Shown here piece by piece: positions 9,091 to 17,523 of a DNA stretch of 64,000 bases. The DNA lies in assembly GCF_900111095.1 (NCBI RefSeq), contig NZ_FOGB01000003.1:313645-377644 (forward strand), written 5' to 3'. The position numbers were made by a program, and so were the translations under genes. Position 1 is the first letter of the stretch, and each line of letters begins with the position of its first letter. The stretch is from Amphritea atlantica (GTDB taxonomy: Bacteria > Pseudomonadota > Gammaproteobacteria > Pseudomonadales > Balneatricaceae). The notes below the pieces were generated by a model, which saw only the letters and a list, made by a program, of their open reading frames with translations, made no database searches and was not told where the DNA came from.

Positions 9091-9121
9091 TTGACACGAT
9101 TAGCCAACTGTAGAATATATG
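9091..9121 (+). promoter_or_regulatory. Possible promoter of the hscC-J-protein operon
   Basis: A perfect -35 hexamer TTGACA stands at 9091-9096 in the gap before the Hsp70 gene. The -10 is uncertain: TAGAAT follows after only 14 bases, and TATATG after 19. I report it because TTGACA is exact and well placed about 90 bases before the start codon. Confidence 0.35.
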
Positions 9122-9182
9122 AAGACATCGCACTTAAATTAGTTAGAATATAGGCCGTTGAAAAACTAAAGAAGATGGAACA

Positions 9183-10886
9183 ATGACAATCCTCGGGATC
9201 GATTTGGGCACAACCAACAGCGCTTGTGCAATATGGAAAGATGGTAAAACGACGCTTATTCCCAATCAGTTAAATGAGTTTCTTACGCCTTCAGTCATAG
9301 GCATAGACCAGCAGGGTGAGATTCTTGTCGGTCTGTCGGCCAGTCATCGTCTGATCAGCCACCCCGCAAGTACAGTTGCGGTGTTTAAACGCTACATGGG
9401 TACTGATTACACGATTGATCTGGGCAAACGAAGTTTTACGGCAGCAGAACTATCCTCATTAATATTACGCAGTTTGAAAGAAGATGCCGAAGCCTATCTT
9501 GGGGAGACGATTACCCAGGCAGTGATCAGTGTCCCCGCTTATTTCAATGACGTTCAGCGCAAAGCAACCAAGCTGGCCGCTGAACTGGCGGGACTCAATG
9601 TAGATCGGCTGATCAATGAACCCACCGCAGCGGCGATGGTTTACGGCTTGCATGATAAGCGCGATGGCGTGCAATTCCTTATCCTCGACCTGGGTGGCGG
9701 AACCTTTGATGTCTCATTGGTGGAGTACTTCGATGGTGTGATCGAGGTACACGCGTCTTCAGGAGATAATCGCCTTGGGGGAGAAGATTTTCTGGAGATG
9801 CTGGTTAATCATTACTTCGAAAAAACCGGAATAGCTAAACGCTCGCTGACCGCTAATGAATTGCAACGCGTCTATGCTGCCATGGAAGGCGCCAAACGAA
9901 AATTAAGCTCTGAACGCGAAATTGTCATTGAGCAGGCGGTGAAATCGCAGCTACAGCCTTTCAGACTGAGCCGTGAAGAGTTTGATCGTATCGTTCACCC
10001 TCTGCTTCACCGTATACAACTCCCCATAGAGCGTACTTTACGAGATGCAGGGGTCAGCCCAGCTGAAATTGACGAAGTCGTACTGGTCGGTGGTGCAACC
10101 CGGATGTTTGCCTTCCGTTCGCTGATTACCCGCATGTTCCGGCGAATGCCAGCAGCAAATATCGACCCTGATCTGGTGGTGGCGATGGGTGCAGGGATTC
10201 AGGCGGGTCTGAAGGAGAAACACGCTGATCTGGATGATGTGGTTCTGACCGATGTTGCCCCTTATACACTGGGTGTAGAAATACACAATGAGGGTGATAA
10301 AAATGATAAACAGGGAGGCCTGTTTATGCCGATTATTGAGCGCAACTCAATCGTACCGGTTAGCATTGAACGCACGCTTTATACAGTGTGCGACAACCAG
10401 AAAATAGTCTCTATCAATGTCTATCAGGGTGAAAGCCGTCTGGTTAAAAACAACGTCAATCTCGGTGAGCTTGAAGTCAGAGTGCCACCTGCTAAAGCCG
10501 GAGAAGAGTCTGTTAACGTACGCTACAGCTACGACATGAATGGCTTACTGGACGTTGATGTAACGGTCAATTCAACCGGCCTGACCCAGCACACCACTAT
10601 TATCAATTCAGCCAGCGGATTAACCGATAAAGAGATCGAACAATCCAGAGAGAAGCTCGCTAAATTAAAATTTCACCCGCGCGAGCAGGCAGAAAACCGC
10701 GTCTTAATTGCGCGGGCAGAGCGTCTGTATGAATGTTCACTGGGGGACAAGCGCGATTACATCAGCAATCTGTTGTCCCATTTTGAACTGGTGCTGGAAA
10801 AGCAAAACCCAGTTGAAATTAAGAAGGTAACTGCACAGTTCAGTGAAATGCTCGATGGTCTGGAAGAAGATAATCTTTTCTCATGA
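9183..10886 (+). CDS. hscC: Hsp70-family chaperone, HscC type
   Basis: 567 aa. The N-terminal ATPase domain (about 1-350) has the phosphate-binding IDLGTTNS (residues 5-12), VPAYFNDVQRKAT, INEPTAAAMVYG, DLGGGTFDVSL and VLVGGATRM motifs. A substrate-binding beta-sandwich follows (about 360-480), then a short helical lid. The total length is well below DnaK (about 640 aa), and the sequence style matches HscC, a specialised Hsp70. In Escherichia coli, HscC works with J-proteins encoded beside it. Here the stop codon overlaps the ATG of a J-domain gene by 4 bases (ATGA), so the two are translationally coupled and probably act together. Confidence 0.9.
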   Translation: MTILGIDLGTTNSACAIWKDGKTTLIPNQLNEFLTPSVIGIDQQGEILVGLSASHRLISHPASTVAVFKRYMGTDYTIDLGKRSFTAAELSSLILRSLKEDAEAYLGETITQAVISVPAYFNDVQRKATKLAAELAGLNVDRLINEPTAAAMVYGLHDKRDGVQFLILDLGGGTFDVSLVEYFDGVIEVHASSGDNRLGGEDFLEMLVNHYFEKTGIAKRSLTANELQRVYAAMEGAKRKLSSEREIVIEQAVKSQLQPFRLSREEFDRIVHPLLHRIQLPIERTLRDAGVSPAEIDEVVLVGGATRMFAFRSLITRMFRRMPAANIDPDLVVAMGAGIQAGLKEKHADLDDVVLTDVAPYTLGVEIHNEGDKNDKQGGLFMPIIERNSIVPVSIERTLYTVCDNQKIVSINVYQGESRLVKNNVNLGELEVRVPPAKAGEESVNVRYSYDMNGLLDVDVTVNSTGLTQHTTIINSASGLTDKEIEQSREKLAKLKFHPREQAENRVLIARAERLYECSLGDKRDYISNLLSHFELVLEKQNPVEIKKVTAQFSEMLDGLEEDNLFS

Positions 10887-12076
10887 GTTATTGGCAAATA
10901 CTTGATATCGATAGCACAGCCGATCTGAAGGTTATCAAACGCGCCTATGCAGCCAAATTAAAGGTTACAAAACCGGATGAAGATCCGGAAGGTTTTAAGC
11001 GTCTGCATGCAGCCTATAAACAGGCGTGCCAATTTGCCAAAAACACCGCTACTGCAGACAAACAAGTCGTTCATCAACGAGTAGAAGAACCACCTGAGAT
11101 TGAAACTCAAAGGGTTGAGACTCAGGTGATTGATAAGGGTATTTCTGCCGCTGAAAAACCCCAGAGTGAAGAGTACTTTGAGTTTGTTTTAGACGACCCT
11201 GAAGAGCCATCAGAGCATTCTCTCCAGGACTATCGCGACGTTCAACCCTATCAACAGGAACTGGAAGATATTGCCAGGATTGACCTGGACGCAGAGCATG
11301 CCTTTTTAAAGCAACAATGGCACGACATCACGGAAAACGTTAATGCGATAACAGCCAGCGATAACACCCTCAACGAGATCGGGGCATGGGCGTTCCTCAA
11401 CGACAGGGAAGCGTTGCTGGATATCCAGTTCAAATCAGAACTATCAAACTATACCTTTGAGAGAGTTGCTGATTGCCTGAGCAGGATGCAACCCAGGCCG
11501 ATGCTTAGCAACAACGTATTTATATTCCTGGATAACCTGTTTCAATGGGGTGATCGCAGAGATCTGCTGGAAGATGAATTTGGTCCTGAAGCGGTTGAGT
11601 CCGTGATGCAGGCAATCGCTGTAATCAAAGAGCCGCTTTTCAAATGGACAGCGCCCGAAGTGCATGTTGGAGAGATGGTTCCCTGCAATTATTTTTCGCG
11701 GTTGCTCGCCACGTTTCTCGATTGGCTGTTAATGGTATTCGCTGCCGTTCTATTGAGAAAAATGGGTATGCCTATACTCAGTACAGACAGCGATGGTCTG
11801 ATACTCGACTGCATCGTTGGTGTTTTGTTCTATCTGCTACTGGCCCCGGTGATGGAGTCGTCTTCTTTGCAGGGGACTCCGGGCAAAATTCTGTTTGGTA
11901 TGAAAGTGGTTAGTAAGCAGGGGAAGAGACTCGGTATCCTGCACACATCACTGCGCTCTTCCATGTTTATACTGGCGTTGATCGCATTCAAGATAACGAT
12001 CTGGATAAACATCTTCTTCCGCGATCAGCGCCTGTTGCACGACCGTTTCAGTTACTCAAGAGTCATTAAACGTTGA
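10883..12076 (+). CDS. J-domain protein with C-terminal RDD membrane domain (HscC partner)
   Basis: 397 aa. Residues 1-60 are a J-domain (YWQILDIDSTADLKVIKRAY ... DPEGFKRLHAAYKQA). The canonical HPD tripeptide is replaced by KPD (TKPDEDPEGF), as seen in the DjlB/DjlC-like proteins that pair with HscC. A long acidic, coiled linker follows (about 60-260). The C-terminus (about 275-397) is an RDD-type membrane domain with NYFSRLLATFLDWLLM, a second helix and GTPGKILFGMKVVS, giving about three transmembrane segments. The protein would bring HscC to the inner membrane. It overlaps hscC by 4 bases. The RDD domain's own role is unknown. Confidence 0.85.
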   Translation: MSYWQILDIDSTADLKVIKRAYAAKLKVTKPDEDPEGFKRLHAAYKQACQFAKNTATADKQVVHQRVEEPPEIETQRVETQVIDKGISAAEKPQSEEYFEFVLDDPEEPSEHSLQDYRDVQPYQQELEDIARIDLDAEHAFLKQQWHDITENVNAITASDNTLNEIGAWAFLNDREALLDIQFKSELSNYTFERVADCLSRMQPRPMLSNNVFIFLDNLFQWGDRRDLLEDEFGPEAVESVMQAIAVIKEPLFKWTAPEVHVGEMVPCNYFSRLLATFLDWLLMVFAAVLLRKMGMPILSTDSDGLILDCIVGVLFYLLLAPVMESSSLQGTPGKILFGMKVVSKQGKRLGILHTSLRSSMFILALIAFKITIWINIFFRDQRLLHDRFSYSRVIKR

Positions 12077-12086
12077 GAATCCCTTC

Positions 12087-12150
12087 GGAGCAATCTTGCG
12101 ATAGCAGCGGCCCCGCGCTGCTGGAACCCTGGCTCAAATATGTTTGCTCC
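12087..12150 (+). other. Nested stem-loop after the J-protein gene
   Basis: GGAGCAA (12087-12093) pairs perfectly with TTGCTCC (12144-12150). Inside it, AGCAGCG (12103-12109) pairs with CGCTGCT (12116-12122) around the loop GCCCCG. It starts 10 bases after the stop codon. There is no run of T, so it may be an attenuating or transcript-end structure rather than an intrinsic terminator. Confidence 0.4.
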
Positions 12151-12222
12151 TTACCGTTAGACTTTACCAGGAAAGGTGCGACTATACTCAATAAGTAAAA
12201 CGAGCAGTCACCGGGGGGGCAT

Positions 12223-13410
12223 ATGGAAGAGACTGAGCTGGTCATAGTCGGAGGTGGCATCCACGGTGTGGGAGTGGCACAGGCGGCGGCTGCAGCGGGT
12301 TACCGGGTGCTGTTACTGGAGAAAACCGCACTGGCGGCGGGGACCTCGAGCTGTTCGACCAAGCTGATCCATGGGGGACTGCGTTACCTCGAAAGTGGAC
12401 AGATCCATCTGGTGCACAAAAACCTCAGGGAACGGGAACTGCTACTGAAACTGGCCCCCGATCTGATCCATCGTAAAACCTTCTATATCCCCCTCTATGA
12501 CAACTCATCACGCAGCCCCCTCAGTGTTCGTCTTGGTTTATGGACCTATGACCTGCTAACTGGTTTTTCAACGGCTCCCTTATCAGCCTGCCTATCCCAC
12601 TCAGAGTGGAGTAACCTGCCCGGGTTGCAGACCCGGGGACTGAAAGCGGTGTTTTCCTATTCCGATGCCCAGACCGATGATGCGGCACTAACCCGGGCGG
12701 TGATGTACTCCGCCTGTCAACTTGGTGCCGAGCTTTGCTGTCCAGCCAGGTTTACCTCGGCGGAGATCTTCGAGGACCACTGTAAGATTAGGTATCAGGT
12801 TGGTGACGTTGTCAAAAATATCAAATGCCTGGCCATCGTTAACGCTATGGGAGCATGGGGTATCAACATGGGCGACCGGATTACGCCTCCCCAGCCCGAT
12901 TATGCTTTTGAGTGTATCGAAGGGACCCATATAGAGTGTCCGGATAACGGTTTAACGGCCGCTTGCTATGTCGAATCACCCACCGACCACAGAGGTGTTT
13001 TTATCCTGCCCTGGAAAGATCGCACCCTGATTGGCACTACCGAAACGCCCTACTCAGGCGATCCGGATAAGCTTATTCCCTGCCAGGCATCGATCAATTA
13101 TCTGCAATCGATTTATCAGCACTACTTCCCCGATCATGATGCCAGGGTGTTGAACGCCTGGGCAGGGCTGCGGGTCTTGCCTAAGGCCTCCTCTTCGCCA
13201 TTTAACCGGCCCCGGGAAACCGTTATTTCGGTCAATGATCCGAAGAACCCACGCCTTGTCTCGATACTGGGAGGAAAACTCACCGGTTACCGACTCACTG
13301 CCGCCCGGGTGATTGATCAGTTGCAGGGGGTTTTACCTTTACGAACCGCGATAGCTGATACGGCTCAGTTAAAGCTAACGCGGGTTGAGGGAAAGCTTCA
13401 ACCAGATTAA
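12223..13410 (+). CDS. GlpD-like FAD-dependent oxidoreductase, short form
   Basis: 395 aa. The N-terminal Rossmann motif VIVGGGIHGVGVA (residues 6-18) binds FAD. It is followed by GTSSCSTKLIHGGLRYLESG, the hallmark of glycerol-3-phosphate dehydrogenase and relatives. Later GVFILPWKDRTLIGTTETPY and AGLRVL fit the substrate domain of GlpD. Aerobic GlpD proteins are about 500 aa with a C-terminal helical domain; this one stops after LGGKLTGYRLTAARVID and lacks that domain. It may oxidise glycerol-3-phosphate or another hydroxy compound into the quinone pool. The gene stands alone, without glpF or glpK. The ribosome binding site is weak (a G-run before the ATG). Confidence 0.8.
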   Translation: MEETELVIVGGGIHGVGVAQAAAAAGYRVLLLEKTALAAGTSSCSTKLIHGGLRYLESGQIHLVHKNLRERELLLKLAPDLIHRKTFYIPLYDNSSRSPLSVRLGLWTYDLLTGFSTAPLSACLSHSEWSNLPGLQTRGLKAVFSYSDAQTDDAALTRAVMYSACQLGAELCCPARFTSAEIFEDHCKIRYQVGDVVKNIKCLAIVNAMGAWGINMGDRITPPQPDYAFECIEGTHIECPDNGLTAACYVESPTDHRGVFILPWKDRTLIGTTETPYSGDPDKLIPCQASINYLQSIYQHYFPDHDARVLNAWAGLRVLPKASSSPFNRPRETVISVNDPKNPRLVSILGGKLTGYRLTAARVIDQLQGVLPLRTAIADTAQLKLTRVEGKLQPD

Positions 13411-13586
13411 CACGCGTGGGAAATTGAAAGACTGATAACCTGGCCAGGTATTGTCTAAGCATCGGCAGAAAGCAGGCTAAGTGTTGCCTCAGAGAACTGC
13501 ACTGCCCCTTTGGGCCACGGTCGCATGCTTCGATACTGTCTTGCTGAGCTCAAGCCGAATTTTCGGTTTTCAGCCGCAATCCAGAC

Positions 13587-13612
13587 ACAAAAAAACCGCC
13601 CGAAGGCGGTTT
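13587..13612 (-). terminator. Intrinsic terminator of tRNA-Val
   Basis: A 7-bp GC-rich stem (AACCGCC at 13594-13600 on the plus strand, GGCGGTT at 13605-13611) with a TTCG tetraloop on the minus strand is followed there by seven T. It lies 11 bases beyond the encoded CCA of the minus-strand tRNA gene. Confidence 0.88.
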
Positions 13613-13622
13613 CTTTTATATC

Positions 13623-13699
<77 letters not shown>

Positions 13700-13711
13700 G
13701 AAGTGATGCGT

Positions 13712-13739
13712 ATTATACGGTTGCATCCAATCTATTCAA
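13712..13739 (-). promoter_or_regulatory. Sigma-70 promoter of tRNA-Val
   Basis: On the minus strand, TTGAAT (13734-13739) is followed by a 16-base spacer and a perfect TATAAT (13712-13717). Transcription would start about 5-7 bases before the mature tRNA 5' end. Confidence 0.75.
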
Positions 13740-13882
13740 TAGTTTATTGAATAATTTTTTCCGCGTTATAACCTTTATTTCATCTATGTTGAGTAAAATG
13801 CCGATCCCTTCAACCTGCCGGCCCATCATCCGCCGCTACTGGCGGTATAAATGTTGACAAAATAGATGCTATTGGCGCCTTA

Positions 13883-14851
13883 TCAGCCCTCATTATCGAA
13901 GAGGGTGACCCGGTTTCGACCATTCTGCTTTGATTTATAAAGCGCCTGATCGGCCTGTTCCAGCCATTCCAGAGCACTGGCCTGCGCAAATGATATTTCT
14001 GAAACACCAAGACTGATGGTGACCGCTAGTTTATGCTCGCCATAGGGCATCACAGTGGCTTCTATGGCAGCACGTAACCGTTCAGCAAACACCAGCGCAT
14101 TTGCTCCGCTGGTACCGACAAGAATAGCACCGTACTCTTCGCCACCATAACGGCCAGTGATATCCGTTTTACGCACATATTGCTGCAGAGTCTGCGCAAT
14201 TGTCTGAATCACCAGATCACCGGCCTGATGACCATAGGTATCATTCACTTTTTTAAAGTGATCGATGTCAAACATGATAACGGAGCTTGTTTCCTGCAGT
14301 CGTGCAAAGCGATCAAACTCTTTTTCCAGACATTCCTGCCAGTAGGCGCGATTATACAACCCCGTCAGCCCATCGGTCCGACTCAGGGATTGTAGCTGCT
14401 GATTCGCGTCCTCCAGTTTCTGCTGGCTTATCGCATTATCGGTGACGTCGTAGATCAGAATGCCGATATGGTCAACCTGTCCGGACGGCGAACTTAAAGG
14501 CAGCAGAGTGACATTCTGATACATATAAAACGCACTCCCCGTAATCGGCCTGTTACTCTTAAACGGAAACAGATATGGCCTCTGCTCCCAGGAGATATAG
14601 GCAGTATTGTTAAGCAACAGAACCGCCTCAATCTTCTTCTTGAGCCAGAGCGCAGGCAGTTCGGGATAAAGAGAGAACAGGTTCTGATTAACCGCTTTGC
14701 TGGCGGAAATGCCGGAATGGTTTTCCATAAAGCCATTCCACATACAGATATAACTATCGCGGTCAACCACAACCAGCCCCACTTCCAGGTTCTGCAATAA
14801 CCCCAGATTCCAGTGCAGGTCTTCGATTTCCTGAAGTATCTCTCCTGTCAT
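13883..14851 (-). CDS. PAS-GGDEF diguanylate cyclase
   Basis: 322 aa, no transmembrane segment. Residues 15-135 form a PAS sensor domain (GLVVVDRDSYICMWNGFME ... GILIYDVTD). A coiled linker (about 136-155) leads to a GGDEF domain with DGLTGLYNR, FDIDHFKKVND and the active-site RYGGEEYGA. The inhibitory I-site RxxD (RKTD) stands five residues before GGEEY. The enzyme should make c-di-GMP and be product-inhibited. It overlaps the REC-CheC gene by 4 bases (ATGA at 14848-14851), so the two form one translational unit and presumably one signalling module. Confidence 0.92.
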   Translation of the reverse strand: MTGEILQEIEDLHWNLGLLQNLEVGLVVVDRDSYICMWNGFMENHSGISASKAVNQNLFSLYPELPALWLKKKIEAVLLLNNTAYISWEQRPYLFPFKSNRPITGSAFYMYQNVTLLPLSSPSGQVDHIGILIYDVTDNAISQQKLEDANQQLQSLSRTDGLTGLYNRAYWQECLEKEFDRFARLQETSSVIMFDIDHFKKVNDTYGHQAGDLVIQTIAQTLQQYVRKTDITGRYGGEEYGAILVGTSGANALVFAERLRAAIEATVMPYGEHKLAVTISLGVSEISFAQASALEWLEQADQALYKSKQNGRNRVTLFDNEG

Positions 14852-15858
14852 GAAAAATATCCCGTCATTTCCTTTAATTTAGGCAGAGAGTCTGCGGTAA
14901 AAATCACCAGAAGCTCACAATGGAAACCCTGAGTATTCAACTGATAATCGATAGAGATCATCAGCGTCTTCTGCCACTGGGCGTTCTGCTCGGTCATCCC
15001 TGTAAAATTACGTAATATTATCGGTGTCGCTCTGCTTAAAGAGATATCCAGCTGCTTGGAAAAACTGGAGGAAAAGGCACCGATCAGGACATTAGAAAGA
15101 AACATCTCTAATTCAGCCTCGCGCCGGTTCACATCCCCCTGAAGGTCCTTCAGCCAGGTAATGTTATCCAGATTACTACGCTTTATCACCAGTAACGCTT
15201 CCCCTGCGAGATCAGGTCCCACAAACCCCTGACTGACAAGGTTAAAGCCCTCACTGGAAGCCGAGAGCAGCAATGCGTCAATGGCATCCGGAGACACCAG
15301 CGTTACCTTTGGAATCGGAAGATCGACAAACGTATTCAGCAAGCTGGCGAGCATGGCCCCGGCCTGCCCCATCGCTATATTGGAAATTTCCTGATAGTAA
15401 TCCGGCAGTTCAATGACTTCTTCACCGGGCAGTTGATTATCAGGATGTTCCAACTCGGTGAGTAACCCATAGCGGTTGAGAACATCGGCAATAATCTCGG
15501 GAGAACAGGGCTTTTTAATAAACTCCAGCGCCCCAAGCTCTAACACCCGTTTTCTGGCCTCAGGCTGGACATCGCCAGACACCACAATCACCAGGGTTGG
15601 CAGGTCCTCTTTGCGGATCTGTTCCAGCACCTGATAGCCATCCATGATCGGCATATTCAGATCCAGAAACAGAATATCGCCTTTTTGAGCCCGAACAGCA
15701 TCCAGCGCTTGCTGGCCTAGTTCGGCAAAAGTAATTTCCGCATTCCAGCCATGTAAAGCAGCAGCCATCTGCTTACGCGCCAAACGGGAATCATCGCATA
15801 TGACAATAGGGACGGGATCACTCAAGACGCTTACCTTCTCCATTTCTTTCTTCTGCAT
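14848..15858 (-). CDS. Response-regulator receiver fused to a CheC/CheX-like domain
   Basis: 336 aa. Residues 15-130 are a REC domain: acidic pocket in VICDDSRLAR, phospho-acceptor Asp in DILFLDLNMPIMDGY, and the conserved Lys in FIKKPCSP. The C-terminal half (about 155-336) carries two CheC-type helices with the ExxN signature: YYQEISNIAMGQAGAML and a second AELEMFLSNVLIGAF. CheC/CheX domains dephosphorylate phospho-CheY-type receivers. Together the protein may act as a phosphatase-type regulator controlled by its own receiver. It precedes and overlaps a diguanylate cyclase gene, linking phosphorelay input with c-di-GMP output. Confidence 0.85.
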   Translation of the reverse strand: MQKKEMEKVSVLSDPVPIVICDDSRLARKQMAAALHGWNAEITFAELGQQALDAVRAQKGDILFLDLNMPIMDGYQVLEQIRKEDLPTLVIVVSGDVQPEARKRVLELGALEFIKKPCSPEIIADVLNRYGLLTELEHPDNQLPGEEVIELPDYYQEISNIAMGQAGAMLASLLNTFVDLPIPKVTLVSPDAIDALLLSASSEGFNLVSQGFVGPDLAGEALLVIKRSNLDNITWLKDLQGDVNRREAELEMFLSNVLIGAFSSSFSKQLDISLSRATPIILRNFTGMTEQNAQWQKTLMISIDYQLNTQGFHCELLVIFTADSLPKLKEMTGYFS

Positions 15859-16308
15859 GCCTCACCCTGTGAAATAACAGGGAATAGTAGTAGAGACTAG
15901 TGAATATTCAACTGGAACACAATTATGACTACTATTTATATAGGTAATTTAATTTTATTTTTTAAATAGTTAGCAACTCCTTATCAGGCCGTCACGGGAT
16001 ATCGCTGACACGCGCCTTAGGGACTCCTTACTTAACGTTTGCCCTGATAACAATAGACTAATGAGTTGGTGATCCGGCCTGCTATTGTTCCGCTCTGGGT
16101 ATACCGACACCAACGGTGTTAGCAAAACCGCTCCTGACCAGTAGCATTCATTTAAAAAATTTCACTGTTAATCTTTCTGATATTTGATCTCTATGCCAGC
16201 GAAAACTCTGAATTCTGCTTTTTTTTTGGCGGAAAAATCCCCATAACCGGTGCTAACTTTAAGTGAGCGAAGGATTATTTTGTTATTTCACCTGCAGGAG
16301 AACTGAAT
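15859..16308. other. 450-base intergenic region, divergent promoters
   Basis: No open frame with coding character is visible. The segment is AT-rich at 15930-15985 and has a run of nine T near 16220-16228. A small hairpin (ACACC-AAC-GGTGT, about 16107-16119) is present. The region must hold the promoters of the REC-CheC operon (minus) and of alanine dehydrogenase (plus), whose AGGAGAA binding site is at its right edge. It is long enough to hide a small RNA, but nothing specific supports one. Confidence 0.4.
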
Positions 16309-17427
16309 ATGCTGATCGGTATCCCTAAAGAGATAAAGAACAATGAGTTCCGCATCGGTATGACGCCAGCCGGTGTGCGTGAACTGGTGAGCCATGGCCA
16401 TACAGTGATGGTGCAGCGTGACGGAGGCACTGCGATAGGTCTGCTGAACGAACAATATGAAGCGGCCGGAGCTTTACTGATCGACACCCCTGAGGAGATC
16501 TTCGACCGCGCCGAGATGATTATTAAGGTAAAAGAGCCTCAGCCTGACGAGTGCAGAATGCTGCGTCCGGGACAACTGCTGTTTACCTACCTTCACCTCG
16601 CGCCGGATCCTGAACAGACCCGTTTACTGGTTGAATCTGACTGTATTGCCATCGCCTATGAAACGGTTACCGACGCGCAGGGTGGATTACCGCTGCTGGC
16701 ACCGATGAGTGAGGTAGCAGGCCGGATGGCGGTTCAGGCAGGAGCCCACGCACTGGAAAAGGCGCAGGGAGGCATGGGTGTTCTGCTCGGCGGTGTTCCC
16801 GGTGTAGCACCAGCGAAAGTCACCGTGATTGGCGGCGGTGTTGTCGGTATCAATGCCGCCCGTATGGCAATGGGCCTGGGTGCCGATGTCACCATACTGG
16901 ACCGGTCACTCGCCCGCCTGAAGCTGCTGGATGAACAGTATGGACCACGGCTGAAGACGCTCTACTCCAGTGTTGAATCTGTTGAGCATGAGGTGATCGC
17001 TGCGGATCTGGTGATCGGCGCAGTACTGATTCCGGGCGCCGCAGCCCCGAAACTGGTCACCCGGGAAATGCTGAAGCAGATGAAAAATGGCTCGGTACTG
17101 GTGGATGTGGCTATCGACCAGGGGGGCTGCTTTGAAACATCCCATGCAACCACCCACCAGGACCCTACCTATGAGGTGGAAGGTATCATCCATTACTGTG
17201 TTGCCAATATGCCCGGTGGCGTGGCACGCACCTCGACCTTTGCGCTGACCAATGCCACCCTGCCATTTGCTGTTGCCCTCGCTGATAAAGGCTATCAACA
17301 GGCACTGCTGGATGATCCACACCTGCGCAATGGTTTAAATGTCCACCGGGGCAACATCACCTGCCAGGCAGTGGCATCAGACTTAGGTTACGACTACCTG
17401 GCACCTGAAACAGCGATAGCGCAGTAA
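16309..17427 (+). CDS. ald: Alanine dehydrogenase
   Basis: 372 aa, the usual length. It begins [20 protein letters not shown], which is characteristic. Substrate-site residues include the Lys in KVKEPQ (near 75) and the catalytic His in FTYLHLAPD (near 96). The NAD-binding loop is [19 protein letters not shown] (near 170), followed by the acidic strand end LDRS. The enzyme interconverts L-alanine and pyruvate plus ammonia with NAD(H), in the cytoplasm as a hexamer. AGGAG stands 8 bases before the ATG. Monocistronic, closed by a strong hairpin. Confidence 0.96.
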   Translation: MLIGIPKEIKNNEFRIGMTPAGVRELVSHGHTVMVQRDGGTAIGLLNEQYEAAGALLIDTPEEIFDRAEMIIKVKEPQPDECRMLRPGQLLFTYLHLAPDPEQTRLLVESDCIAIAYETVTDAQGGLPLLAPMSEVAGRMAVQAGAHALEKAQGGMGVLLGGVPGVAPAKVTVIGGGVVGINAARMAMGLGADVTILDRSLARLKLLDEQYGPRLKTLYSSVESVEHEVIAADLVIGAVLIPGAAAPKLVTREMLKQMKNGSVLVDVAIDQGGCFETSHATTHQDPTYEVEGIIHYCVANMPGGVARTSTFALTNATLPFAVALADKGYQQALLDDPHLRNGLNVHRGNITCQAVASDLGYDYLAPETAIAQ

Positions 17428-17493
17428 TAACGCTTCAAAATAACTACTGACAATCGCACCGATCTTCACAGAGCCAGCTCTCTGGCCAGCAAG

Positions 17494-17523
17494 CCAACAC
17501 TATCTGTCGATAGTGTTGGTTTA
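17494..17523 (+). terminator. Terminator hairpin of ald
   Basis: An 11-bp perfect stem (CCAACACTATC at 17494-17504 with 17509-17519) and a TGTC loop are followed by TTTA. It sits 66 bases after the ald stop and abuts the stop codon of the convergent gene on the minus strand. Confidence 0.7.
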
